Positions 37,216 through 46,800 of a stretch of 64,000 nt of DNA are shown one piece after another. A program made the position numbers and the translations under genes. The notes beneath the pieces were generated by a model. It worked only from the letters and a program-made list of their open reading frames with translations, did not search any database and had not been told where the DNA came from. Where the stretch lies: assembly GCA_044376575.1 (NCBI GenBank), contig JBILKR010000003.1:67205-131204 (forward strand), given 5' to 3'. The DNA is from BA4 sp044376575. Lineage in GTDB: Bacteria > Bacteroidota > Bacteroidia > CAIKAF01. How positions within the stretch are numbered: the stretch's first letter is position 1; each line of letters opens with the position of its first letter.

Positions 37216-39660
37216 TTAAATTCTGTAACTTAATTGAACGGTTGATAGTCGGGTAGGAGCAATGCCTAATGGACGAACAGAATATTCGGCATTCAAAATA
37301 TTTTCCATGATTACAGCAACCTTGAATTTATTTATTTTATAGCTGACACGAGCATCAAACACCACACTGCCATTAGATTGATTTTCCATAAAATTTCTAA
37401 TTCCGTTAAATGCTAAACCAGCATCATCCATGATTAAGAAAAAATTATCAATGTTTTGCATCGGGCCATAGTAACGGGTTGTAAAACCAACCAGTAAATT
37501 TTTCCATTCAACATTCAGATCACCTTTTACCAGATGTTGAATTCTGTACTTTAATATTCTGTTGGTTGTGTCAGAAGATGTTTTGTTATAAGTAAATTTA
37601 TTACTCGGGGCAGAATCATATATATAATCTGGTTGTAAAGCCTGAGGTAAACTATATGTATAACCGGCAGTAAAGTCGATGGTAACCTTTTTTGCAATTT
37701 TAGTCTGAATAAAGAAAGTGGCGTCCACCCCTCTGATACGTGTATCCCCTGTATTGAAAAACTTAAATCCTATACCGGGATTATTTACTACTGAGAATTC
37801 AGCAAAGTTTTTGTATTCCTGCCAGAATCCCGCCACGTCAAGAAATCCTAATACAGCACTTCCAAATTTAAATAATTGTTTGATTCCAATTTCTGCTGTC
37901 CAGCTTTCTTCTGGTTTTAAATTAGGATTACTGAAAAAACCATATCCACCAGAAAATGTATTTATATATCTCTCTCCAATAGTGGGGAAGCGGAATCCTT
38001 GTCCCCAAGATGCACGTATGAAAGTACCATCTGTAACTCGGAAATTAGCTCCTGTTCTGAATACAGGTTTATTGGCTTCATTTTCATTGATTCGGAAATA
38101 TTCCCAACGACCACCTATGGTTAAAGTTAGCCTGCTAAAAAACTTTTTTTCCAGTTGGGCATAAATTGCAAAATTAGCTGAAAAGCTACTGCTGTCTGGT
38201 GTTGGTGCGGCATTGAAAACAGGACCAGATGAGTGAGTGTAGGTACCCATTGCACCTGCAATAAAACTCAAATCTTTGGTGAGCCATTTCATTGCTTTTA
38301 CTTCGTTAAAGCTTTTGGTGTACTGAAATTCACCGTAAAAGGTTGTGGATTTAGAACTTTGTGTTGGCATGTCAGCTTCGCTATAACTTTGAAATGCCCT
38401 AGTTTTTAATGAAAACCGATCGCCTTTCTTATTGAAGTATGTAATATATGGATCAACATAATAAAATATATTTTTAAAATTGGTCAGTGTACCTGGAGCC
38501 ATTTTATAGATGTTGGTATCTGCATCCTGCCAGAAGAAGGATTGAGATTCTTCAAATACAATTACATTCGCATTTACACCGAAGGCAAGTCCTTTGATTT
38601 TTTTAAGACGAAAACGGGTATTGAAATTTACACGAACACTGTGTTCGTATTCTCCTGTGTTTTTTCTTGTAGTATCAAACATTCCCACTGCGCCTCCATC
38701 CAATGGCTCTCCTCCTTTATATCCATCATCCCATAGAGCTTGTCCGCCAATTACAAAATCAATATCCATTGGTTTGGTTTTGATAATTCTGGAATGATAA
38801 AAATTAGCTCCGGCCTTAATCGGATTAAAACCGGTGAATGGTTTTTTATATGCATCTTCCGGAGCGCTGTAAAACCCGGCAAAGGTACTCACCATCGTTT
38901 CAGGTTTGTTTTTGGGAAAAGCAGTTCGAATATTAATTACTCCGTTAGATGCTCCTGAACCATACAATACAGAACCTGTTCCCTTGATGACTTCAATCTG
39001 ATCCATATTTTCAAGTGGAATAAAACTCCATACAGGTCTTCCTGCATCGCCACGTAACATGGGCACGTCATCAATCATAATGAGTACTTTACTACCCAGA
39101 CCTGCAGTAAATCCGCTTGCCCCACGTATTTGTGGTTCCGCATCTACTACAGCAATTCCGGGTACCTGCTCAATGGCAAGGTCTCCACTGGTGGCATTCC
39201 TGTTTTGAATCAAAGAAGGTTTAACCAATGCAATGGACACAGTAGTTTCTTCCAGCTTTGTAGCATTCTTGTTTTCAGAATATATAAACTCATTGAGTTC
39301 AAGTACATTTTCTTCCAATACTACATCCAGCATTTCAATCTTGTCTTTGATGAGCGTAATATTTTTTTCTTTTGATTTATATCCTACCGCAGAGAAATGT
39401 ATAATATAATCTCCGGGCGCGGCTTCCATACGATAAAAACCATCAAAGTCTGTAACTGTTCCTTTCATTGAGTTTTCATCGATTTCTTTATCAGTACCTG
39501 AAATACCGGGCTTTGTAATATATACAGTTACCAGAGGTAATGGCTCATTTTGCTGGTCACGTATTTTTCCCTGAACAGAGCCGTTTTGTGCATTCAGATC
39601 AGCATTGATAAATAAAAAAAATAGGTTAGTTAATACAATAGTTACGTAAAGTCTTTTCAT
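37216..39660 (-). CDS. TonB-dependent receptor with CarboxypepD_reg N-terminal domain
   Basis: Outer-membrane receptor of 814 residues. A signal peptide (to ~24) is followed by a CarboxypepD_reg-like domain (~28-110: GSVQGKIRDQQNEPLPLVTVYI), a plug (~130-245 with GTGSVLYGSGASNGVINI) and a 22-strand-type barrel to the C-terminal aromatic-poor STVQLSYRI. No SusD-like gene is adjacent, so it is more likely a siderophore/cofactor or small-nutrient receptor than a SusC. An inverted repeat AGTTGAA/TTCAACT (39663-39683) lies just upstream and may form a hairpin in its leader. Confidence 0.92.
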   Translation of the reverse strand: MKRLYVTIVLTNLFFLFINADLNAQNGSVQGKIRDQQNEPLPLVTVYITKPGISGTDKEIDENSMKGTVTDFDGFYRMEAAPGDYIIHFSAVGYKSKEKNITLIKDKIEMLDVVLEENVLELNEFIYSENKNATKLEETTVSIALVKPSLIQNRNATSGDLAIEQVPGIAVVDAEPQIRGASGFTAGLGSKVLIMIDDVPMLRGDAGRPVWSFIPLENMDQIEVIKGTGSVLYGSGASNGVINIRTAFPKNKPETMVSTFAGFYSAPEDAYKKPFTGFNPIKAGANFYHSRIIKTKPMDIDFVIGGQALWDDGYKGGEPLDGGAVGMFDTTRKNTGEYEHSVRVNFNTRFRLKKIKGLAFGVNANVIVFEESQSFFWQDADTNIYKMAPGTLTNFKNIFYYVDPYITYFNKKGDRFSLKTRAFQSYSEADMPTQSSKSTTFYGEFQYTKSFNEVKAMKWLTKDLSFIAGAMGTYTHSSGPVFNAAPTPDSSSFSANFAIYAQLEKKFFSRLTLTIGGRWEYFRINENEANKPVFRTGANFRVTDGTFIRASWGQGFRFPTIGERYINTFSGGYGFFSNPNLKPEESWTAEIGIKQLFKFGSAVLGFLDVAGFWQEYKNFAEFSVVNNPGIGFKFFNTGDTRIRGVDATFFIQTKIAKKVTIDFTAGYTYSLPQALQPDYIYDSAPSNKFTYNKTSSDTTNRILKYRIQHLVKGDLNVEWKNLLVGFTTRYYGPMQNIDNFFLIMDDAGLAFNGIRNFMENQSNGSVVFDARVSYKINKFKVAVIMENILNAEYSVRPLGIAPTRLSTVQLSYRI

Positions 39661-39768
39661 TCAGTTGAATTTCAATTTCAACTATAAATATCATTTTTAT
39701 TTTGATGTTTATGTTATAGGATGTTAAAATTTATTTCAACACTAAATGTTTGAAAGCGCTGAATGCCT

Positions 39769-41550
39769 TTATTTATCAATAAACTGCAGCTGAGTTAGGT
39801 TTTTATATAATCCGTTTTCTAGCTTGATTAAACTTTCGTGTGTACCTTCTTCTACTAGTTTCCCTTTATCGATAACAATTATTTTATCCGCATCCTGAAT
39901 AGTACTTAACCTATGAGCGATAATAACAGATGTTCTTCCTTTCATCAGTTTTTCAAGTGCATCCTGCACCTGTTTTTCAGACTCTGAATCCAGTGAACTT
40001 GTTGCTTCATCAAGAATTAATATCGCCGGATTACTGAGCACAGCACGGGCAATGGCAACACGCTGACGTTGGCCACCTGAAAGTTTTGTTCCTCTTTCTC
40101 CGACAATGGTGTCGTATCCATCAGGAAATTCTTTGATAAATTCATGCGCGTTAGCTTGCCTTGCCGCTTCTTTAATCTCTTCATCTGTAGCATCAGGTTT
40201 CCCATATCGTATATTCTCTTTTATACTTCCGCCGAACAATAATACATCTTGCGGAACCAATGCCAACTGACTTCTGTACTCACTCAATTCAAACGATTGT
40301 AAATCCTGATTGTCAATTTTTATGCTCCCTTCCTGAGGTGTAAATAATCGTAATATTAATGCTGTGATGGTTGATTTACCTGCTCCGCTTGGACCAACAA
40401 CTGCTAATTTTTTTCCTGCTTCAATTTCAAAACTTAAATTTTTAAGCACTGTAAATTCAGACCTGGAAGGATACGAAAAACTTACATTCTCAAAATTAAT
40501 TTTCCCTTGCAATGCTTTTTTAGATTTTCTATGAGCCTGTTGAATATCCAGTTCAGGTTTTTCATCCAGAATATCTAATAAATGTTCAGTAGCTCCAATC
40601 GATTTCTGAAGTTGTGAATACGTATCAGCTAAACCACCTACTGACCCTGCCATAAAAACAGATAAAAGGAAAAATTGAAATAAATTTCCTCCGGTAATTT
40701 CACCCTTGCTCACCAATGATGATCCAAACCAAACAATGGCTACCATACTTCCGAATAACATCACAATAATCATGGATGCAAATAATCCACGGATGATTGA
40801 ATTTTTCATTCCTGTAACCACCAGTTCATCAGTAATTTTTTTATAGCGGTTAAATTCAAACATTTCACCAACAAATGCTTTAACCGTAATAATACCGGTT
40901 AAAGTTTCTTCAACTATGGTTTGAGAGTCGGCCACTTGTCCTTGTAGTTGCTTGGATAGTTTACGCACATATCTGCCAAATGAAACTGCGAATATTGCCA
41001 TTGCAGGTAAGGTTCCTAGCATGAATAGGGCAAGTTTCCATGATGTAGCCCACATGATGGCAACGCTTCCGATGATAATAATAATCTGACGAATAAATTC
41101 TGCGAGATAGGTCGTTAGGGATGATTGAATAGTAGTAATATCTGATGATATTCGACTCGACAATTCACCTACCCGTTTTGAAGAATAAAAAGTCATGGGT
41201 AACACCATCAACTGTCCAAAAATATCCTGTCTTAATTGAGCCATTGATTTTTCAGTAACCAGTGAAAAAGTGTAAATACGCAGATAGGATGTGATGGCCT
41301 GAACTATTAACAAACCTCCAAGTAACAGGGTAACCTGTAATACTTTTTCCTGAAAATGTTCAGAGGTAAAATCAATTAAATCTCCCAATGATGAAAATAT
41401 GGCCAGCGAACTTACACTTGATATGCCCAGACATATCAGCCCAATAATAAAAGGTGTTTTGTATGGCTTGATATATTTGAAAATCCGTAACGACTTTCGC
41501 ATTTCATCTACACTTATTTTTTTCTTTGATGATGTTTCTGTTGCTGACAT
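39769..41550 (-). CDS. ABC exporter, fused membrane and ATPase domains
   Basis: Half-transporter of 593 residues from the preferred ATG. Six membrane helices (~30-320) precede the ATPase domain with Walker A AVVGPSGAGKST (~375), LSGGQRQRVAIARAV and ILILDEATSSLDS. The reading frame continues eight codons to an ATG at 41574, but MSATETSSKKKISVDEM gives a normal cytosolic N-terminus. It is similar to lipid/multidrug half-exporters and to the one at 13721. The cargo is unknown. No clear promoter was found; the TonB receptor is read in the same direction further left. Confidence 0.87.
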   Translation of the reverse strand: MSATETSSKKKISVDEMRKSLRIFKYIKPYKTPFIIGLICLGISSVSSLAIFSSLGDLIDFTSEHFQEKVLQVTLLLGGLLIVQAITSYLRIYTFSLVTEKSMAQLRQDIFGQLMVLPMTFYSSKRVGELSSRISSDITTIQSSLTTYLAEFIRQIIIIIGSVAIMWATSWKLALFMLGTLPAMAIFAVSFGRYVRKLSKQLQGQVADSQTIVEETLTGIITVKAFVGEMFEFNRYKKITDELVVTGMKNSIIRGLFASMIIVMLFGSMVAIVWFGSSLVSKGEITGGNLFQFFLLSVFMAGSVGGLADTYSQLQKSIGATEHLLDILDEKPELDIQQAHRKSKKALQGKINFENVSFSYPSRSEFTVLKNLSFEIEAGKKLAVVGPSGAGKSTITALILRLFTPQEGSIKIDNQDLQSFELSEYRSQLALVPQDVLLFGGSIKENIRYGKPDATDEEIKEAARQANAHEFIKEFPDGYDTIVGERGTKLSGGQRQRVAIARAVLSNPAILILDEATSSLDSESEKQVQDALEKLMKGRTSVIIAHRLSTIQDADKIIVIDKGKLVEEGTHESLIKLENGLYKNLTQLQFIDK

Positions 41551-41677
41551 AAGTTGCAAAGGAATAAAAATCATTTGTTAACCGGCACGGATAATTTTTA
41601 ATGATTCATAAAAATTTACGATTATTTAATTTGTTCTCAGTTGCTTTCTGGTTTCCTTTGTATTCATAAATCAGGAT

Positions 41678-42112
41678 ATGGAACTTGGATTTGATGATGT
41701 TTCAACAGGAACAGTGTTTGATTTTGGAAGTGTGGTGCTGTCTGAACAGGATATTATTGATTTTGCATTACAGCATGATCCCATGCCATTTCATATTGAT
41801 AAAGAAGCAGCGATGAAAAGTCCGTTTAAAGGACTTGTGGCAAGCGGCATTCAGCTTTTTCAACATTTTTATCTGAAAGAATGGGTTCCAAGGTTTAAAA
41901 ATTCTGTAATGGCAGGTAAGGGAATAACAGAATGGTTGTTACATCGTCCGGTATATGCTGGTAAAATCTCTTATTGTTCAGTTGAAATAACGGAACATGA
42001 TCCCAAACCGGAAAGAGGTTATGGTGCCATTACCTGGCATTTTCGTTTCACAGATGAACAGGGTCAGTTATTGCAACATTTAAATTTAATTGTATTTCAT
42101 CATCTCAAATAA
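41678..42112 (+). CDS. MaoC-like hot-dog dehydratase
   Basis: The 144-residue single-hot-dog protein resembles (R)-specific enoyl-CoA hydratases: the FALQHDPMPFHIDKEAAMKSPFKGLVASGIQLFQ segment (~30-63) carries the Asp and His of the hydratase motif with the ASG turn. A fatty-acid or polyketide role is likely; the substrate is unknown. It is the first gene in a tight run with marC and the PLP-enzyme gene (7 and 5 bp spacings). Confidence 0.85.
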   Translation: MELGFDDVSTGTVFDFGSVVLSEQDIIDFALQHDPMPFHIDKEAAMKSPFKGLVASGIQLFQHFYLKEWVPRFKNSVMAGKGITEWLLHRPVYAGKISYCSVEITEHDPKPERGYGAITWHFRFTDEQGQLLQHLNLIVFHHLK

Positions 42113-42119
42113 GATTACT

Positions 42120-42758
42120 ATGAATGAGGCCATGTCTTTTTTTATTTTTTGCATTACATCTTTTATTACCATCATTAATCCGTTAAGCACCTTGCCGGTT
42201 TTTTTAACGATGACTGCCTCTCTTTCTGAATCTCAAAGAAAGTGGGTTGCCATTAAAGCTGTAATTACAGCCTTTATTGCAATGGTTATTTTTGCACTTA
42301 CCGGTCAGTTTATATTTGATTTTTTTCATATCACAGCCAATGGATTTCGTGTTGCCGGAGGAATCTTATTTTTTAAGATGGGATATGATATGCTGAATGC
42401 AAGAATAACACGTATTAAAATTTCTAAAGGAGAAGTAAAAGAATATGCCAGCGACATATCAATTACTCCTTTAGGTATTCCAATGATATGCGGTCCGGGA
42501 GCAATTACAAATGCTATATTGTTAATGGGACAGGCAAAAAATTACACTTCACAATCTCTATTGTTTTTATCTATGTTTCTGGTTTGTTTGTTAATGCTGA
42601 TTACTCTGTATGGAGGATCTAAACTGGTTAAAATTATGGGAGAAACAACCATTAAAGTGATGATGCGGATCATGGGGCTTATCCTTATGGTAATTGCTGT
42701 AGAGTTTTTCTTTTCCGGATTAAAACCAATTGTTCAGGATATAATGACAATAAATTAA
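42120..42758 (+). CDS. MarC family integral membrane protein
   Basis: The 212-residue protein has six hydrophobic helices and the family's FITIINPLSTLPVFLTMT (first helix), ISITPLGIPMICGPGAITNAILLMG and the final RIMGLILMVIAVEFFFSGLK. The UPF0056/MarC group is of uncertain function; some are annotated as antibiotic-resistance related without firm proof. The frame can be extended to a TTG at 42090 inside the maoC end, but the ATG at 42120 follows the maoC stop by 7 bp. Confidence 0.9.
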   Translation: MNEAMSFFIFCITSFITIINPLSTLPVFLTMTASLSESQRKWVAIKAVITAFIAMVIFALTGQFIFDFFHITANGFRVAGGILFFKMGYDMLNARITRIKISKGEVKEYASDISITPLGIPMICGPGAITNAILLMGQAKNYTSQSLLFLSMFLVCLLMLITLYGGSKLVKIMGETTIKVMMRIMGLILMVIAVEFFFSGLKPIVQDIMTIN

Positions 42759-42763
42759 TTTGA

Positions 42764-43828
42764 ATGAACTCAACCTGGAAATTAATTAGCTCAGATTCCT
42801 CGGAAGAATACGATAATAATTCTCCCGTTTGGATTTCTGAAAAGGGGAATTTATTACAACTATCACATAGCTTAATTTTTAGTCCGGAATTGATAAATCA
42901 TGAAATTCAGGGAATGTGGAGATATGAAAAGATGCTTCCGGTTTCTTATGAATCAAAGGTGAGTTTTAATGAAGGAATGACACCAATAGTAAAAGAGAAA
43001 ATTTCCGGCAAATCATTACAATTTAAACTGGAATATCTTTTCCCTACCGGTTCGTATAAAGACAGGGGCGCTTCGGTTTTGGTGAGTAAAATAAAAGAAC
43101 TTGGAATTTTCAATGTAGTAGAAGATTCTTCCGGAAATGCAGGTGTAGCCATTGCTACCTATGCTACGAAGGCAGGAATAAAATCAGAAATTTATGTTTC
43201 TCAGACGGCTAGTCAGACCAAGCTCAAACAATTAAAAAATGTTGGTGCGAATATCGTTTCTATTAGTGGTTCAAGAGAAGATGTTGCTTATGCAGCTAAA
43301 GAAAGGGCCAAAGAAATATATTATGCATCACATGCTATAAATCCATATTTTTTTCAAGGCACAAAAACATTTGCTTATGAAATATGGGAACAAACCCAAG
43401 GTAAGCTGCCGGAAAGAATTTTTTTTCCTACAGGAAACGGAACACTTCTTATCGGTGCCTTTATTGGATTTAATGAACTGTTGAACGCCGGATGTATTTC
43501 AGTGATGCCTCAATTAATCGCTGTACAGGCACAACATTGTCCGTCATTGGTTTCAGAAGATATTTCTGCATTTAAACCAACTATTGCAGAAGGTATTGCA
43601 GTAAAAAATCCTATACGTAAAAAAGAAATTATCCATTCCATTTTACAATCAAAAGGAGAGGTAATTACTGTAACCGAAGAAGAGATTTTAAATGCACTTC
43701 AAATTCTAAGTTATCAGGGTTATGATGTGGAAAAAACTTCTGCGGTAGCCCTTGCCGGATGGTTAAAAGCAGAGAGTCCTTCAAATAGTTTATTGCCTTT
43801 AACCGGACATGGGTTGAAAAATCCATGA
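42764..43828 (+). CDS. Threonine-synthase-like PLP enzyme
   Basis: The 354-residue fold-type II enzyme has PTGSYKDRGAS (~96-106), whose Lys would bind PLP. The cofactor-binding loop is SSGNAGVAIATYA (~126-138), and the glycine-rich phosphate loop is NGTLLIG near residue 227. It resembles threonine synthases, but without the family's long N-terminal domain, so related lyases are possible. It is the last gene of the maoC-marC run. Its end is followed by the promoter of the giant surface protein gene. Confidence 0.8.
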   Translation: MNSTWKLISSDSSEEYDNNSPVWISEKGNLLQLSHSLIFSPELINHEIQGMWRYEKMLPVSYESKVSFNEGMTPIVKEKISGKSLQFKLEYLFPTGSYKDRGASVLVSKIKELGIFNVVEDSSGNAGVAIATYATKAGIKSEIYVSQTASQTKLKQLKNVGANIVSISGSREDVAYAAKERAKEIYYASHAINPYFFQGTKTFAYEIWEQTQGKLPERIFFPTGNGTLLIGAFIGFNELLNAGCISVMPQLIAVQAQHCPSLVSEDISAFKPTIAEGIAVKNPIRKKEIIHSILQSKGEVITVTEEEILNALQILSYQGYDVEKTSAVALAGWLKAESPSNSLLPLTGHGLKNP

Positions 43829-43843
43829 TTTTTTCTATTTTTG
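43814..43843 (+). promoter_or_regulatory. Promoter of the giant surface protein gene
   Basis: TTG at 43814-43816 and TATTTTTG at 43836-43843, 19 bp apart, are an almost ideal match to the phylum's -33/-7 elements. The -33 part overlaps the last codons of the PLP enzyme. The -7 box ends 16 bp before the ATG at 43860. Confidence 0.65.
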
Positions 43844-43859
43844 TATGAGTACCCAATAA

Positions 43860-46800
43860 ATGATGAAAAAATATATTTTTTTTCATATTCTACTGTTTGC
43901 AGCATTTCATACTAATGCTCAATTGATTTTTCAAAAAAATTACGGAGGTCCCAATGATGATATTGGTACTACTTTATTTGCTGAAAATAATCATACTTTT
44001 TTTGTTACTGCAAATACGTTAACTTATGGTGCGGGAGGTGGAGCTGAGGACGTGATGTATTTTAAAACTGATGCAGCTGGTTATATGTTGGCTCCAAAAA
44101 CACACGGAACAAATGCCATACGTGAAAGGGCGCGCTCTATTTTTAAAACTACAGACGGAGGATACCTTATCTCAGGAGATCGTAAAGTTACCGCATTGTT
44201 TGATGATATGTTTGTACATAAACTGGATGCCAACGGAAATCCTCAAACTTTATGGCATTATGGAAATTTTGGGGATGATGAGTGTTTATCTGGTATGCAG
44301 GTTCCTAGTACTAATCTTTATATCATTTTTGGTTTTTCAGGAGAGTATGGTTCGGCTGGAACCTTGGGTACGCCCAACATGTGTTATAAGTTATTGAATA
44401 ACGACGGTTCAAATAACGCTTCACGTTATTTATGCGGAGCCGGTATAGAGTTTGGATACGACGGAGTACATACAGGAACCAATGTCTATGTTGCCGGAAC
44501 AACCAATTCAATTGGAGCAGGAAACTATGATGGATTAGTAGCGCAATATAGTTTGTTTAATTTTTTAAATTGGTACAGGGCAGTAGGCGGAACAGGTATT
44601 GAAGAGTTTTTATCTATAGAAAATACTCCTGTTCCTGGTGGAGTTATCTGTGCAGGATATACTACCAGCTTTGCTGCTACAGGTGAAGATATTTTTGTTG
44701 TAAAGATGGACGGTACTGGTGGAATTACCTGGTCGAGAAGAATAGGTGGAACAGGAAATGAAAGAGCCACTTCCATTATTACCACTTCAGATGGTGGATA
44801 TTTAATTTCAGGATATACATCCTCGGCCGGTGCAGGGGGGGAAGATGCATTCTTGATTAAATTGAATAGCACAGGAACAGTTCAGTGGGCAAGAACTTAT
44901 GGAGGTGCAGGAAATGAGAGATTTGCAAATGTTGTTACCCGTCCATCTTCTTTAGGGTATGCTGCTATTGGAGAAACAACCTCATTTACCAACGGAGGTA
45001 AAGATATTTATATGGTGGCAACAAATCTAACAGGAACATCAGGTTGCAACGAAGCCACGTGGAATATTACTTCCATTGCTGTTACACCTACAATAACCAT
45101 TACAGGATTGCAAAATCATACAACAGGTCATGATACTCCTACTGCAACATTTACTTCAACATCTCCTGCGGTTCCTCAAACATGTCGTTGTACAGGTCTT
45201 TCTCCTAATCTTGAAATTCAAGGTCCAACTCAGGTTTGTAAGAATCAAACAGGTGTACAGTTTTATATCAATTCAGTGAAGGGTGTATCAAGTTATATTT
45301 GGTCAGCATCAAATGCTACGTTTACAACCAATCCCGGAGATACTTCCGTAACCGTAAGTTTTAATACCAATAATGCGCAGTTGATAGTTCGTACCAATTT
45401 AGCAAACTGTTCAGATTTTGCTATCGACACAATAGATATCGTAGTGGATCAGTTAACAGCAACCACTTCTGGAAGTACAAGTATTTGTCTGAACCAATCA
45501 ACCAATTTATCCTGTTCGGCTATCAATCCTGTAAATGGAGTAACCAGTTATTTATGGAGTAACGGAATGAATACGCAAACAATAAGCGTTACTCCTCCGC
45601 TTGGAAATAATGTTTTTACAGTTACTATCACAGATGGCCTGGGATGTACCGCTACATCAACTGCTACAGTCTTGGTTAATCCTTTACCGGTAGCAACCGC
45701 AAGTTCAAATACGCCGGTGTGTATTGGTCAAAATATTGTACTTACTTCCAGTGGCGGAAATAATTATTCATGGTCAGGACCATTATCATTTTCATCAACC
45801 AACGCATCTCCGATTATTCCTAATACACAATTAACTAATGCAGGAACATATACAGTTATAGTTACTGATGCAAATAATTGTTCTGCAACTGCAACAACAA
45901 CTGTTACCGTTAATCCATTGCCGGTTCCGGTGGTGAGTTCCAATAGCCCGGTTTGTGTTGGTCAATCCATTCAATTGAATGGAGCGGGTGGTGTATCTTT
46001 AATCTGGACAGGACCAAACGGATATAATAGCAATCAGGCAAATTCAACGATTCCGAATGCTCAATTGTCAAATGCAGGAAACTACTCAGTTGTAGTTACA
46101 GATGCCAATAACTGTTCATCAACAGCTGTAGTAACGGTTACTGTAAATCCTTTACCGGTTCCGGTTGTTGGGAGTAATAGTCCGGTTTGTGTTGGTCAGA
46201 ATATCAATCTTAATGCATCAGGAGGGATAACATATAGCTGGGCTGGTCCGAATGCCTTTGTATCTGGTATTTTTAATCCTTCTATTCCAAATGCACAACT
46301 TATCAATTCAGGAACATATACAGTTACAGTTACAGATGCCAATACCTGCTCAAGCAATTCAACGGTAACGGTTGTTGTAAATCCTTTACCTATTCCTTCG
46401 GCAATCAATTCCGGTCCTGTTTGTGTCGGGCAACCACTCACTCTGAATGGTTCAGGAGGCACAGGATATGCATGGTCGGGTCCTTTATCTTTTACATCGA
46501 CCAATGCTACTCCTACAATACCTAATATGCAGTTAGCGAATGCAGGAATTTACACTGTAACAGTTACAGATGCCAATAATTGTTCATCAAGTACAACTAC
46601 ATCTGTAATTGTTAACCCTTTGCCTGTTCCTTTGGTGAGTTCAAACAGTCCGATCTGTTTAGGTCAGACAATACAGTTGAACGCAAGCGGAGCTGGAGCT
46701 GGTGGTTTATATACCTGGGTAGGACCTAACGGTTTTTCTTCCAATACTCAGAATCCATCCATTCCCAACGCATTAAATGCAAATGCAGGAACATATACAG

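Noticed and set aside
37718..38164. 148-residue open frame antisense to the TonB receptor
   Set aside because: Shadow frame; the receptor's barrel is continuous across it.
44525..44872. 115-residue antisense frame in the giant surface protein gene
   Set aside because: Shadow of the Gly/Ser-rich propeller repeats; no start or promoter.
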